64,000 nt of DNA from Sodiomyces alkalinus F11 (lineage: Eukaryota; Ascomycota; Sordariomycetes; Glomerellales; Plectosphaerellaceae): positions 1,791,691 to 1,855,690 of the forward strand of contig NW_021167082.1 of NCBI RefSeq assembly GCF_003711515.1, given 5' to 3'. Positions 1 through 14,749 of the stretch are shown in pieces. Below the pieces are notes generated by a model. That model searched no databases, was not told the DNA's origin, and worked only from the letters and a program-made list of their open reading frames with translations. Made by a program: the position numbers and the translations under genes. Every line of letters begins with the position of its first letter. Position 1 is the stretch's first letter.

Positions 1-2422
1 GAAGATCGTCGAGGACAAAACAAACGAACTTGTGGGATGTGAACATTCGAAGGACATCCAGGTAAGTGTTCATTAACCGCGTATTCATTGTAGAAGTTCC
101 AGCTCGGAGAAGATCCTGTGATGGCTGTGACGAAACGCTCGGGTTCTGGGGCAAGAGTGTAGGCGAGTTGTCCGGCGACCGCCGCTTGACGCTCGCTATC
201 CTGCCGGGCCTCGGCTGAAAAGTAGACGGCGATCGTGCCAGAGAGGTATCAATGGCTCCAAGAAGATGCTCGGGTAGCCCGAGCATTTTGGCGAGCATTG
301 GCCACACGGGACGGATGCATTGCTTCAGTGTAAGATGGAACGGGGTGTTGGTATGCTTCTCGCCGAAGACTTGCTTGAATAACGAGGACAGCAACTTAAG
401 CAAAGGCCCAAAAGCCTGCCTGCGCGCACTGTCAAATTTGGCCGTGACAAAGTAGCCCCTTTTTCTGGCTTCCGCGAAGACGGACTGGGATAAGAAGCTT
501 TTGCCCAGACCCGCAACGCCCTCTATGGTCACAATTTCACAGAGGCCTCGGCACCGGAACTTGGCTGAACCGAGTTGTCGCGAAAGGCTCGATGAGGTCG
601 GCTCAGCAGAGGCAGCAAGGCTATGGCGGTTTGTCTCGGCTGTGGGCCCCATGCCGTCGCCCAAGCTCCTGGCCTCGACAGACACGGAGTGGTGCCTTTC
701 CCAGGGCCTTGCCATACGAGCCAATGAGCCGGAATTAGACGATGCGATAGTCTCCCCGGAAATGGTCTGGGAGTCGGAGAGCACAGAGGGGACAAAGCTC
801 GCCCTTGTCTGCCTAGGATCCGAGGACGAAGTTTGCGCGAACGACCCGCTACGCAGGGCGTTGCCCTCGGCAGAACTGGCACCCTCGCTCGACACGGTCC
901 CGGTGTCTGGGACCTCGGTCGACGGGGTTGATCCTTCGGAGACTCTGCTATTAGTGGCCTTGGAGCTCATTGCGTGGCTTTTGGCGACTCGATCAATGAC
1001 CCTGAGCAACTCGTTCTGCTCTTTTTGACGGCCAATCATTATGGTCGGCAGGATGAAGAAGGATGAGACGTCCTTCTCCGCGATGGTCCATTTATCGAGG
1101 GCTTGTCGATCCCCTTCGTTCAAGAATTGCCGTACCTTGACCAAGTCATGTCGCAGACCGCTGGCCGAATGATACCGGTCTCCCACCCGCATGGCAGTGC
1201 ATTTCTCAATGATATCGCACAGGACTGCCGGCACATCCTGCCTCACATTGGACAGGCGAGGTATGCTGCCTTTCAAAACAGAATGGACAATGTCCAAGGG
1301 GCTGTCACCCTCGAACACGGGCCGCTGAGCGAGCAGGGTCCAGAAAACGATGCCCAGAGAGTAAATATCAGTCCTGCTGTCAGGCTCGGCGGGCATGCGA
1401 CCGGTCTGCTCCGGGCTAATATACAACAGCTTGTTCTTAGCTCCCAGTTCCTTCGACAAATTCGACCAGGCTGAGCTCTGGAGTCGATTCTCGAAAGACC
1501 TGGTACCGGTGCCAAGTGCGACGAGCTTGACTCGATTCGTTTCCATGTTGAAGTGGAATGCATCTGGTCGGATCTCGCCGTGCGTGGTGCCCTGGCCGTA
1601 GTGAAGAATTTCCAGGCACTGTGCCGCACCAACTGCGAAGTCCATAAACTTGGGCAGGCTGATGGGAGGCTTCAGTTGGGAGTCTTCCTGCCGGTAGGCC
1701 TCATAATGGTCGCCGACCTTGCGGGTCCGGTAGAAGGCAGGCCCCATGTCTATCAGGTCGAAGAGGTCATTGCGGCCGGCATATTGGTATATGGCGACGA
1801 TAATCGTCCCGCGGTCGGTGGGCTGAGATGCCAAGCGGACGAGGTCCACAGGCTTGGCAATATGTTCACCGTCATCGTCGACCGACGCTATGAGGTTTTT
1901 GGTTATGTAGAACGTCCTTTCCTCGCGGAGTACGTGGTACGAGATGCGAGCCACTACGGGCTCTTCTACATACGGGGTCTCCGGATTCGAGGTCAGCGCA
2001 GAAGGGGATCCAGCTGTTAATTCGCTACTTGCGTCGGTGGACGAAACGGATCCGAGTATGCCATGAGGACCGGGGTATTCGGACGGTGATGGTCGGCCGG
2101 ACTGTAACCTTGCGGCGGATCCGGGACTAGAGGCAGTGGGTTGTGGTGAAAAGGGGGAGACGAATCTGGTTCCTACCACTTGCCTAGACGAAGAGACTGG
2201 TCAGAATCGAACGGTGACGGACGGCTTCGAGGAGGAAACGAGACGGAAGAACAGACAGAGGGGTAGGGGTAGGGGGAGGGGCAGTCTTTACCAGATATCA
2301 TATGATGTGTGAAACGGAGGTTGAGTGTCGTCCCAGGTGTAGCCTGCGATCTGGCGAAGACGTTCAAAGAGCCTGGAAGGCGGATCGAGATGATCGTCCG
2401 ACACAATTGCAGCACCGTCCAT
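1..2422 (-). CDS. Group X-type hybrid histidine kinase, N-terminal part (partial)
   Basis: Two exons, 2292-2422 and <1-2183, with intron 2184-2291 (donor GTAAAG, acceptor TCTAG). An in-frame TGA precedes the ATG at 2420-2422. The 771 residues in the window start MDGAAIVSDD. A protein-kinase-like domain covers about residues 120-400. Its catalytic loop reads HGEIRPD (residues 243-250) instead of HRD, and the DFG position looks like ALG, so it is probably a pseudokinase. A serine-rich linker follows, then an NTPase domain with the P-loop GVAGLGKS (about 598-605) and a Walker-B-like LDDL at the window edge. Kinase-like plus AAA-type ATPase is the N-terminal layout of fungal group X histidine kinases (Chk1/Mak2/Mak3 type, stress phosphorelay). 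The GAF, histidine kinase and receiver domains would lie beyond base 1, so the kinase identity is inferred from the N-terminus alone. Confidence 0.87.
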
Positions 2423-4264
2423 ATTGACGAGAGAGGTGCGAGATCATGGGGAGTCAAGATATTCGTCCAAAAGGGAGGGGGAAGTTTTCTCGAGCGTCGC
2501 AAAGTGGACGCAAGCTGTTAATTCACGCGGGAGCATGCAACATGGTTAAAACCTGCTAATCGCGAGCGGCCATGGCGAGGTTTCGAAGGGCTGGGGTAAT
2601 CTGGCGACTGCGTGGGCCCGTCGTCGCGACAGCGCCCTTTTTTGCGTAGTTGTAAACGACGAGAGAAGTCGAGCGGCTCCAGAGCTTCGGTACGAGAATG
2701 GATCACTGCGGCAAATTTTGTCGGCTGGGTCGGGTTCGTGGGCTGGTGAATTTCGGATTGTTGACTCCGTCAGTTGGACTCTTTCTTCGTTGAGCTCGAA
2801 ATACCGCGAACTACAGAACAGTGTCGTCGTCCCGAGTTCTCCGTAGAAAAGAAGGAATAAAAAAAAACCCGCGGCTTCCAGGATCGGTCACGCTTTCCCA
2901 ACGTGATCCGTTGGTGCCGAGTTGGACGGACAGTCAGTCGTCTGGCTGTCCTGAAGTTTTCCGGTTTCGACGATTCGAGAGCGAGAGGAACGACACCACC
3001 TGGATGAAGGGCTGTGGTCCAGTTTATCACAAGGCAACTGATCTCCTCCAACCCAGTTCCAGATTTTGGCAGTTACTACCTATGTACGAATGCAGCTGGG
3101 ACGAATCATTTTCTGCAAGTACTGGCACAGTGGGTCCCCGAAAGTACCAACGTGAACTGCATGATGTGACTATCTAAAGTGCTTCGGTTATTTTGAAGAC
3201 CTGGCTGTACTCTGTACACATTAATAATATTATTCCGAGTGAAGTTCAAGTGGGCAAGCTTTGGGTTGGTCGGTGTGACAATCGACCAACAGGAGCATGT
3301 TCAATAGCAATTACGTATTTACCTAATAAATCCGTTCAACGAAAGGTCGCTACCTACCTACCCGGTTAGGGGGGGGGATAGGTTAGAGCTCGAACAGAGA
3401 ATTTTGCACTAACCAGAGCCAGGACAAGAGATATCGCTGTCAACATAATATTCTAAGACGTGCGACATCTGACCAGTCCATCGGGCTCTGACCTGTAACC
3501 AGCCAAACCCGGGTAGGTAGGTACCTAGGTAATAAACCTCCCTCTTCGTACTTACCTATATTCGTATCTTGATTTCTTCAGCCAGAGTAGGTCCTCCAAG
3601 GTTCGAACCTGCCATTAAAGACAATACACAGTACACTCTGAGATGGGGAGGGGGAGGCGCTTATTAAGGTACCTTAGCTTGGCCAACTACAGGTAATCAA
3701 CATATTCTTCGTCCGGCCATGAATACTTGGGACCAGAAAACTCCGACCACACAGACAGGGCAGAAGAAAATTGCAACATGTTTGATCATGACTCGGTCAA
3801 GAGCGTTGCAGGATCACGAAACACCAGTATAGTAAGATCGTCAGAAACTTGGCTCCACTTGTATGTCTATTGTTGCTCGCTCTATAATTCCCTCAACAGA
3901 CAAAAGCCTTCCATGTCGCCTTCGCGCACACCAGTTTTCTACGATTAGGGAGGGAATCTACATATGCATCCAGTCCATCCGTACCCAGGCCGTAATATAA
4001 AGCCTAGATATCTCTTTATAAGCATCGTCGCAGCTTCCGTCAACATAGCTCGTTCATTATGTTTCCTTTCCTTCTTCCACGGATTCCGTTCTCCTAAACT
4101 TCATGTTCACCGGCGACGAGGAGTTCCCGATCGCGCGGTGATCATGGCCACATCGCCAGGTTTTCACCCTTGAGGGCCTTTTACGGCCTGATCAGCAACA
4201 GCCGAGGATGTTGCCACATTTTAGTTTGACCTATTTGGACAACTTTCGACAACGCGGGACTCTC
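2423..4264. other. Intergenic region, no supported gene
   Basis: This holds the 5' flank of the histidine kinase gene and the 3' flank of the UDP-galactopyranose mutase gene. Short open frames on both strands show no recognisable domain, splice continuity or compositional support. A G-run near 3368-3378 and several GGTAGGTA/TACCTA-type short motifs (for example around 3350 and 3510-3530) are visible. I see no RNA gene. Confidence 0.6.
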
Positions 4265-6329
<2,065 letters not shown>

Positions 6330-9300
6330 GGCGATGATTGCAAAAGGCAAAGAAAATCAGGGTTGGGCAAGATGCTCTGAACAGTAATAATGCAGGTGAA
6401 AGCTCTAACCGGGATAGAGAAAGCTGGGAAAGAGAACTGAACTCGGAACTTCACAAAACGAATGTTGTTCCACTACTCTCAGGCGTGTCGCTGATGCGTA
6501 CGGAGTAAACCAGGACGGAAATAATACTTGGGGGAGAAAAAAGGGAGCTGGGCTAGATTATTACTCGGTGCAGGGGTCTGTCTGTCCAAGAGGGGTGCGA
6601 GCAGCCCCGATTCCTTCGTCCCCAGGAACATTACCCCTCTGTTACAAGGTACAGTTGGGGTGGACGTTAGTACGGAGTAGGCTTCATATTACATGAGATA
6701 CACTCCGTACCTGTCGGTGGATATGAAGTACCTATTTCATCACGAAACACATAAGGTACCAAGTTACGGGTACATTCCCCGTTTAACTGTCATCAGCGGT
6801 TTCGACTCAGTAAGGGAAACGGGTACCTTAGGACAGTGCTTTTCAGGTTTGTTAACGGCTGGGTCCTCCGAAGCATCAGACTCAAAACCCATCCGTACTT
6901 CTTCTTACGAAGAAAGGACCAAGCTGGTCGATTGTGTACAAAGACCATTAAGCTCTCCGTGAGTAGGTATATCATAACGACTAAGGAAGAAAAAAGGGGC
7001 AGAAAAAGGAGAGATGAAGAGGGGTGGGTGAGGGGGTCCAAATAGTAAAGTTGTGGTGCCTTGGTGGGCTGCAGATTAAGCGCTGCTGGTGGTGCGCAAG
7101 GACCCGCATATTGGATTACAGCACTTCTCCGTACCGTAAGGTACCCATCGAGATACTGTACGAATACAACGTACGTACTTGGGAGAGAGCCTCGTTCCAA
7201 ACGACGTTAAAGGGGGCGTTCTAATACACACGCAGTACTCTTTCGCTTCATGGAAAGGGACCGAGAGCGAAGCGGCAACATCATATACCGGTATTCGACC
7301 TCTCTCCGGACTTATCACCCTTATTTCCACTATTCACAAGCCCTCCGAATCAAGCCAAAGGATAAAGGGAGTAAGGATATCCTTTTTCTTTCCCCGCCTT
7401 CCACGGTCAACACAATCTCGAGAGCGCTTCCTTGTTTCTTCCCTTACAACTTCTCTGGCCAACCAGACCAGCGTCTGACGACCCAGGTAATTACGCAAGT
7501 ACAATACCTTAGTGTACCGTACATATTGGCACCACACAGCGCCAAACGGCAATCAGGGGTCGCAGCAAGCTTGACCATAAGGCACGGTCAGTTGGGAGAC
7601 CCCCACCCCTCTCTGTTCGTATTATGAAGTATTAGTACTTCGTACGGTTTAAAGTGGCTACAGGCGTGGGGACGATCTGCACGATTTGGCGATACCACGG
7701 TTCCTTCGACCCTCCTAAGCTTTGATTGTGCAACCATACACCGCCTTCTTCCCCCCTTTCCCCCTTTCGCCCATCCTGTTTGATACCAGGAGTCAGACAG
7801 CTATGTACATCGTACTACTCCGTAGGATCTGATAGTACGAAGTAGGTAGTCAAGCAATGCTCCGTACGAGAACCATGAACTCGATTCTCATCACATAACT
7901 ACCTACTGGTGCTGTCAGCCTGACCAACGCATTGCCGTCCTTGGATCGGACCTACGGATAGTTAATTAGCCTTCTCATGACATGCGGAAAGCGAGGTCGT
8001 ACATACACAGGTAATCTCGTGGAAATTGGGCTCAATTACACGCGGCCCCATACGTCCCCGCCGTCAACCTGAAGCCTCATTGCGATGTACTGGTACCTAA
8101 AGGAGACAGGTGATGAGCTTCAAGGCTGATAAATCTTTCCCAGACCAGTTGATGAATTTCGCGGCACCACTGGCATCTTGCTTCGTATGTACAAAGTACC
8201 GCCATTTGACCGAAATGGGCGTCATGGGTAAGTCGGGATGACCCGCTGAGCTATCGCGGCGGGACAGAAGAAATGTGATCGCCAGACTGACTACTCGGTA
8301 CATCGTAATTACTTCCTTTCAGTCTAGGTAGTGCACATATGGTAGTTAGGATACAAGTGTGGTTGTTTCTGAGTAATTACTTCGTACAGAGCAGTACCCA
8401 AGGTAGGTAGGCAGGCAACGTCCAAACTCCTCTTTCCATCTTGCTCATCAGCATCGCATCAGACCAGTACACGCTGATCCGCCGCTTTCTATCATGGGAG
8501 GTATCGGCATGGGGGTTTGCCATTGTCGACGATTAGCTAGCGTGTCTCTCTGTCTTCGCTAGGGAATGTGCATGGCCAAAGTTAGGGATGGATACATTTG
8601 GCTGAGCGGCGGTGACGTTGACCGTCTTAGGTTTGTTGAAACACGCCAAAAATGGACCTTCTGTAGATCGGGGGCGTGATCGCCGCACCTCTTCACGTCG
8701 GCATCTACGACGTAGGTTTTGTATCCGTACTCCGTACATCTACCGGAGTCACCCCACGTTTACAAACCGAGGCTCTCGTCCCCTCCCGTAGGTTAACCGA
8801 CTCGGAAGCGTTAAGTCTGTTACTAACGCTATCACCCGATGATACTTGCTATCGACTATTGTCCTAGTTGGATTGAACGCCTCTACACGTGTACTGAATC
8901 TGGGAATCATGTTGCGTGGACAATCCCGGAGGCCGGATCGAGGCAAAACCACTCGAGAGGTTCGCCGTCCTCGTTTCCTCGATGTTCAAGAATAAACTCG
9001 ATCGAGTAATTACACCACTTGGAATAACATATGCACGAAGGCGGGCGCGGTAGAGCTTTGATTGCAAGGTACGGATACCTACTGGGCAGGCGGCTGTGGT
9101 TGACGGTAGGACTGAAAGGATGCCCATATCGGTACCCTTATTACTCGTTTCCTGGTCTTACGAAATATCCACGAATACTTCGTTTCGTCCCTTTCCCCAA
9201 AAGAGTGTTGCTTCGTACGGATACAGTACGACTCACCGATAGCTTCGAAGCCAAGGATGCAGTTAAGGTTCAGGACTGCTTGACACGACAAAGGGATGCT

Positions 9301-10906
9301 ACGATGTACGAATATGTACACTGTTTTCGATTGCGATCTCGGTCATGAAAACGGGTCGATGGCTGGACCACTTGATTCGGGACAGTCGCTCATCGGATCA
9401 AATCTGGAATGGAGGGTGGCTTTTCTTTGTCGTCCGGAAGAAGGATGACCGAAGAAGCGTCTGGCGGCCATGTAAGACGGTCAACTCTCCATTTGCGGAA
9501 TAATGTTCAACGGTGCGATGGGTGTCGGACTGGATTCAATACGAATAGAACCCATTTGGATCCGCAAACGTTCCCCCTAAAGTCCACGGAGGCCAATATG
9601 GCTTAACAGTCACCAATGAAACACTCTAGAAATAGTTCATATGCCTAAGCCAATTCACCGAGCACTAGGCTGACTATGATATAGAAAGATAATCAACCTG
9701 CGTCAATCTTCTCTTATTAGACACTGTCACGGAATCTGATAAAGTATACTATAGATGGAAACCTGCTCTCGAAGTCTCGTAAGATGATCACATTCAAATT
9801 CCAGCATCGGTCTCTTTTGAGGTTTATCCCTTTCAGGTTTAGTGGTAGATGGGAACGTGGGCAAGGTCTGAGAGCTCTGATTTGTTGTTCCATTCGTACC
9901 GATACCTATTGGAAGGGAAATAGAGGCCAGCCTGGCCATGTTAGTGCGAATCGTATTTGCTTCGCACTTGGTACGAAATACCAACATGAAGAACCCCGCC
10001 CCCCTTGCTAACAGTCTCGGGCCCGGCTGTTCGAACTTGAAGCATAAGGTAGGTAGTGGTCAGGACTCCTAGGTACTAGCTCCCCACTAATCTTATTGTT
10101 ACTGTCGGTGCATGGTAGCCCCTGAAGGACTGTGGGGCATCCCTCCATGCAGTTACACATCTTGGTTGTACCGTATTGGTGACAAGAGGTCGTTCTAAAT
10201 ACTGGTAACATTATGCTGCTGCAAATTTCCCTGGTTTTGCAACACAAACTAAGTGCCTATACCTTTACAGTACTTGTACAGACAAGCCATCCCTTGTTTG
10301 CCTTGACATGTGCAGCTCAATGGTCGAAGCCAAATTTTAATATTTTTTCCATTGCCGTGGGGGATCCATTTCATCTCCCCTGATGTATTTTCCTTCTTCC
10401 CCCCTTCTGTTGAACGACTAACCTGCGCCTCTTCGTCGTCCTTCCCTCCCACACAACTTCTCTCCTCTACCTATTCCCCTCTCTGTGCTAACGCAGCTGG
10501 GAGAGAGACAGGCTTCCCGTGGCCTTTGACGCTCCGTTCTTATTCTTTTTCTTTTGTTCCACCACAGGTCATCTTCAGCCGTCTCGTGACAAGCTCAAGA
10601 CTTGACCTAAGGTGTGCAACTTACTTTTGTTCTCTTGGGACTACCAATTTGCACTGTTACAGGCCGCGTGAAACGCCCTCGATAACAAGTGCTTGGCTTG
10701 TCCTGTCCACTCGCTCCAACTCCCCACTCCCTTCCGCACGTCGACGAGCACCTACTTCAGACGCGACCTTGACGACGCCCCACGACTGACGGATCGTCGG
10801 AACAAAGACCAACAACTAATATAATACTATCTCAACCTGCACTTTTCATCAAGACTACCTACCCGTGCTAGCCTTTCAGCAAGAATAAAGGATACCGTCG
10901 ACTACC
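6330..10906. other. 4.6 kb divergent intergenic region
   Basis: This lies between the divergent mutase and transporter genes and should contain both promoters. Open frames here (the longest about 10,310-10,789) have no recognisable domain. That frame lies in a pyrimidine-rich stretch (about 10,330-10,560) that looks like transporter leader or promoter. Short motifs of the form TACGGAGTA or its complement recur at 6499, 6671, 6702, 7816 and 8727. I see no tRNA, rRNA or transposase remnant. Confidence 0.55.
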
Positions 10907-12393
10907 ATGTCCGCCGAAGAGAAGACTAGGGTGTCGGGCGATGTCCCTCGCGCCGATTCGAAGGGCCCCATGCTCCCGATCGTCAATCCTCAGGCCGAGA
11001 AGCAAATGGCTCAGAAACCCACTGTTCACCCCGTCCTCTATGTGGTGTAAGTTCGGCAGGATCACAGGCGAACGTGAAGCTCTGAAAGCAGCTTTTGCAT
11101 CGCAACTGACGCTTCTTCCTGAACAGTGTCTGGATCGCTCTCTCGTCTTCCGTAATTCTGTTCAACAAATGGATTCTGGATACCCTCAACTTCCGTAAGC
11201 CACCCATCGAGAACTTGCTCTCGCAGTGATTGGCGGCGCTAATATGAGAGGAACAAGGCTTCCCCGTCATCCTTACTACCTACCATCTCACCTTTGCGAC
11301 TATTATGACCCAGATCCTCGCACGATGGACACATCTCCTCGACGGACGGAAGACAGTCAAGATGACAAGTCGTGTATACGTCCGGGCTATTGTCCCCATC
11401 GGCATATTCTTCAGCTTGAGTTTGATCTGCGGCAATCTGACATACCTCTACCTCTCGGTCGCTTTCATTCAGATGCTCAAGGTCAGAATTCCTGCCCTGG
11501 ACGATTGTTGCTTCTTGGCAACCCACTAACACACTGCAGGCTACCACACCTGTCGCTGTCCTCCTCGCTGGATGGTCCCTTGGCGTTTCGACACCCAACC
11601 TGAGGGTTTTCCTTAATGTCTCGGTCATCGTCGTTGGTGTCATCATCGCGTCGATTGGCGAGATCAAGTTCATCTGGATCGGCGTCATCTTCCAGATTGG
11701 CGGCGTCATCTTCGAAGCTCTGCGGCTGACCATGGTCCAACGTCTTCTCAGCTCTGCCGATTTCAAGATGGACCCTCTGGTTTCCCTATATTACTTTGCG
11801 CCCATTTGCGCTGTCATGAACTTCGTCGTCGCTGCTGCCTGGGAAATCCCCCGTTGCACCATGGACGACGTATATAACGTCGGTCTGTTCACCTTCTTCT
11901 TGAACGGCTTGTGTGCGTTCCTTCTGAACGTGTCGGTTGTGTTCTTGGTAAGCCATAAATCCACGACGTCGTTGGATGACGCGAGTATTAATAGTGTCTC
12001 CAGATTGGCAAGACTTCCTCCCTTGTCCTCACCCTATGCGGTGTTTTGAAGGACGTCATGCTCGTTATCGCTTCCATGATGATTTGGGGCACCGAAGTTA
12101 CGGCCCTGCAGTTCTTCGGTTACAGCATCGCTCTGGGTGGCATGGTCTACTACAAACTCGGATACGAGCAGCTCAAGGGCTATGTTGGAGAGGCCGGTCG
12201 CCAATGGGCAGATTTTGGCCAGCGCAAGCCTATCTTGCGCAAGCTTAGCATCATTGTCTTCTCGGTTTTCTCTTTCGTCTGGATACTCAGCCAGATGGCG
12301 CCAACCTATGCGCCCGAGTACGACCCTCAAAGACTGGTCAATAGCATGCACGGCATCAGCGACAAGATGGGAACCGACAGATTCAGGCTATAA
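10907..12393 (+). CDS. Nucleotide-sugar transporter (TPT/DMT family), probable UDP-galactofuranose transporter
   Basis: Five exons: 10907-11046, 11127-11194, 11249-11481, 11540-11947 and 12004-12393. All junctions are GT-AG and phase-consistent, giving 412 residues. A polar cytosolic N-terminus is followed by hydrophobic segments typical of the triose-phosphate/nucleotide-sugar transporter family: SSSVILFNKWIL, the GFPVILTTYHLTFATI block, LTYLYLSVAFIQMLK and the ATTPVAVLLAGW segment that begins exon 4. Family members have about ten membrane helices and exchange nucleotide sugars for nucleoside monophosphates across the Golgi membrane. In Aspergillus fumigatus the UDP-Galf transporter gene glfB lies next to the mutase gene glfA, so the divergent neighbour here suggests the same role. 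Family membership is seen in the sequence; the UDP-Galf substrate is inferred from context and could be another sugar nucleotide or triose phosphate. Acceptors 2 (11,248) and 4 (12,003) were chosen by phase. Confidence 0.9.
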
Positions 12394-12929
12394 TTCCAGA
12401 GTCCTGAGCACACTCTGCTAAGATTCCTCGAACTCTTATCAATATTGGCATCCCCAATTCGACTGCCGACTACATGCAAAACCAATACTTGACGGGCTAC
12501 TCAAAGTTGATCCCTCTCCTTTGGGGTCAACTTCTACACGTTTTTTCCCTCCCACAAACTCTTTTGAAGGAAGGCTCATTTCCGGAGTTGTATCTAATTG
12601 GAGACCTATGATTTCTTGTTTCTTTTTTACTTTTTGTTCCGCCTGAAAGAGTTCGGGTATTTACCTGTTGTACAGCTAAAGAGCAATGGCGCAGAGCGCA
12701 GGGTCCGGGCTGCATGGCTTCCACGAGGGTCTAATCTGATGTACTCTTAAGACGGCGCGGAAGGATAGACATGCATGTATGCAAATGAATGAATTTCGCA
12801 GCTGTGTGGAACATGCCGAGTGATGCCGCCTCCAGATTTTCAACTTGAACTGTTTGTGTTTCCGAGTCCCGTGCCAGCAATTAGTAACTAAAGACTTGGC
12901 GATTATATGCCAAAGCATAGTTTCTTTTT
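12394..12929. other. 3' flank of the transporter gene
   Basis: About 0.5 kb between the transporter stop codon and the inverted-repeat element. No supported gene is seen. T-rich tracts near 12,600-12,640 may belong to the 3' UTR and polyadenylation region. Confidence 0.5.
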
Positions 12930-13398
12930 GGGATTTAATCGGGAGACCTCACGTTTCAATATCGAAACCATATACGTGATATTTTAGTGGGACTATAACA
13001 CCACCACTACAATACATATATACCGCACCTATTTATATATATATATTATAAATAATCGTAGGTAATATAGTAACTAACTTAATCTTAATACTAATCCTAA
13101 TACTTAGCTCGGAGCCGTAGTAGTAATCGGTTATTTTATATAGGATATTATAGGATATTATAGGATATTATATAGGATATCGTGACTTATTCTTATAGTG
13201 TTTTAGGCGGTTGGATTTAGAGTTATAGTATAGGAAGTAATACGTTAAGGCTTACGATATCGCCGGCGATTTTCTATATAAAGTGTATATATAAAATAGG
13301 TGCGGTATATATGTATCTTGGCGGCGGGTTCATAGCCCCACTAAAATATCACGTTTAAGGTCTCGATATTGAAACGTGATGTCTCCCCATTGAATCCC
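12930..13398. mobile_element. 469-bp MITE-like element with long terminal inverted repeats
   Basis: The left arm starts GGGATTTAATCGGGAGAC at 12,930. The right arm ends with the matching complement at 13,398 (GTCTCCCCATTGAATCCC). The arms match over about 110 bp with scattered, mostly transition differences. They share the blocks CACGTTTCAATATCGA, CGTGATATTTTAGTGGG and ATACATATATACCGCACCTAT. The interior is AT-rich with a short tandem GGATATTATA repeat at about 13,141-13,180 and has no coding capacity. This fits a non-autonomous DNA transposon. A clear target-site duplication could not be fixed; a TTG flanks both sides at best. The interior resembles the RIP-affected block further right. Confidence 0.75.
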
Positions 13399-13864
13399 TT
13401 GTTTTTCTATGATATTGGTCCATAGTCTATAAGCCCGAGACTATAGATAATCTGTCAAACTAAACAAGGTCGGCCGATTATCCTGGAGCGCCATTGAGTA
13501 ACCGATGAATACTTCCACTCTACAACATAATCTCTCGAGGACCGGGCTACGAGACTCCTGGTCGCACGTCCATCCCATGGGCATCCGTTTGGACAATACA
13601 CCATGCTACATCACAGAATGGGAGCATGTGCACAAGAGCGGCTGCATGACACCACAATCCCCGGGTTCACCAACAGCAGGAGGGACAACAGCGCAGATCC
13701 AAACAAAGGTATCATGAAGTCTTCATTTAGGTTCATGTTGTGAGGTCCTTAACCGCGGATCTCAAAATGCCAATTGTGAGTGATGCTCTTTACAAGCCAG
13801 ACCAACTCCCCATTCCCAGTGACGCGCGTAGAAATGGTTTTCCCTTCTTCCCAGTGTTTTTTAT
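13399..13864. other. Intergenic region between inverted-repeat element and L27 gene
   Basis: About 0.47 kb containing the 3' flank of the ribosomal L27 gene. A 70-codon open frame at 13,505-13,717 has no recognisable content. Nothing else supported. Confidence 0.5.
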
Positions 13865-14749
13865 TTAGAACCCTGCAAAAGAAAACCATGTTAGCTTGTG
13901 TTCTATGATGTTGTAGGGACAACGATGGACGTGAGGATCTGAGTCTCGCCACGGGTCCTTGTGGGCCGAGTGGACGGTTGCGATGTCGAGTGTAGGAAGG
14001 ATTATGAATGTGCTGAAAGAGATCTGTTGCAGCTCTGGAGGGGTACGGGACATGTCACATACTCAGAGGGGTGAAGAACCACCGGTTCTTCCCGCTTGTG
14101 TACCGCTCCTCGAGCACCTTCTTGACGGTCTTCTTGGACTCCTCGCGCTGGCTGGGCTCCTTGAAGGTGTCGTTGGTGACAGTGCCCTTGAGGCCCTCAA
14201 GCTCGAGGGTGTAACGGGTGGGCATGAGGTGGTTGTAGTTGACGAGCTTGACGAAGGGCTTGATCTTGGAGCGCTTCTCTTGGCGGGCCTTGGACATGCG
14301 GCGGGTGATCTTGGAGGGGTAGCGCTCGATGCCCGCAACGAGGGCGTGGCCGAAGGGGTGCGCCTTGTTGCCGCTGTCGACGGGCTGGATGATCACAACC
14401 TGTACATGGCGAGTCCGGTCAGTGACATGTCCTTCTCGATATTGTGTGTTTTTTCGTTCCTCCAGCGACATCAAGCAATATTGGGTGTTTCTTCCATCCC
14501 ACCCCGCTCCTTCGCCGGGCAGTCGTGAAGAGAACATCATGGCTGTAACAAAATAAAATAGCCACAACTCTGGCCCGTATCTTCCTGTCGGTCGTTGCCT
14601 TCCCAATCGCCAAATATCCTCGTTTCGAACGCCATCCCCACGGAACCGCAAGCATGATTAATCGACTCGCAATCGTGGCATCGTACCTTCTTTCCGGCGT
14701 ACCGGCCATGGGTAATAATGGCGACGCGGCCGACCTTGAGGAACTTCAT
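13865..14749 (-). CDS. rpl27: 60S ribosomal protein L27 (eL27)
   Basis: Three exons: 14687-14749, 14063-14399 and 13865-13872, with introns of 287 and 190 bp (donors GTACGA and GTATGT; acceptors TACAG and TTTTGCAG). The product is 135 residues, the usual eL27 length. It starts [20 protein letters not shown] (KOW-type fold), continues [20 protein letters not shown] and ends [10 protein letters not shown]. The last exon is only 8 nt and supplies the second and third bases of an Arg codon, Phe and the stop. Without it the frame would read through the intron to a wrong C-terminus (TPLSM). Component of the large ribosomal subunit. Confidence 0.96.

Noticed and set aside
62..93. Plus-strand GTAAGT...TTGTAG looks like a small intron
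   Set aside because: The histidine kinase frame on the minus strand is open straight through this stretch, so no intron is needed and no plus-strand gene is supported.
10310..10789. 159-codon plus-strand open frame upstream of the transporter
   Set aside because: Pyrimidine-rich leader-type DNA with Ser/Phe/Pro-rich translation and no recognisable domain.
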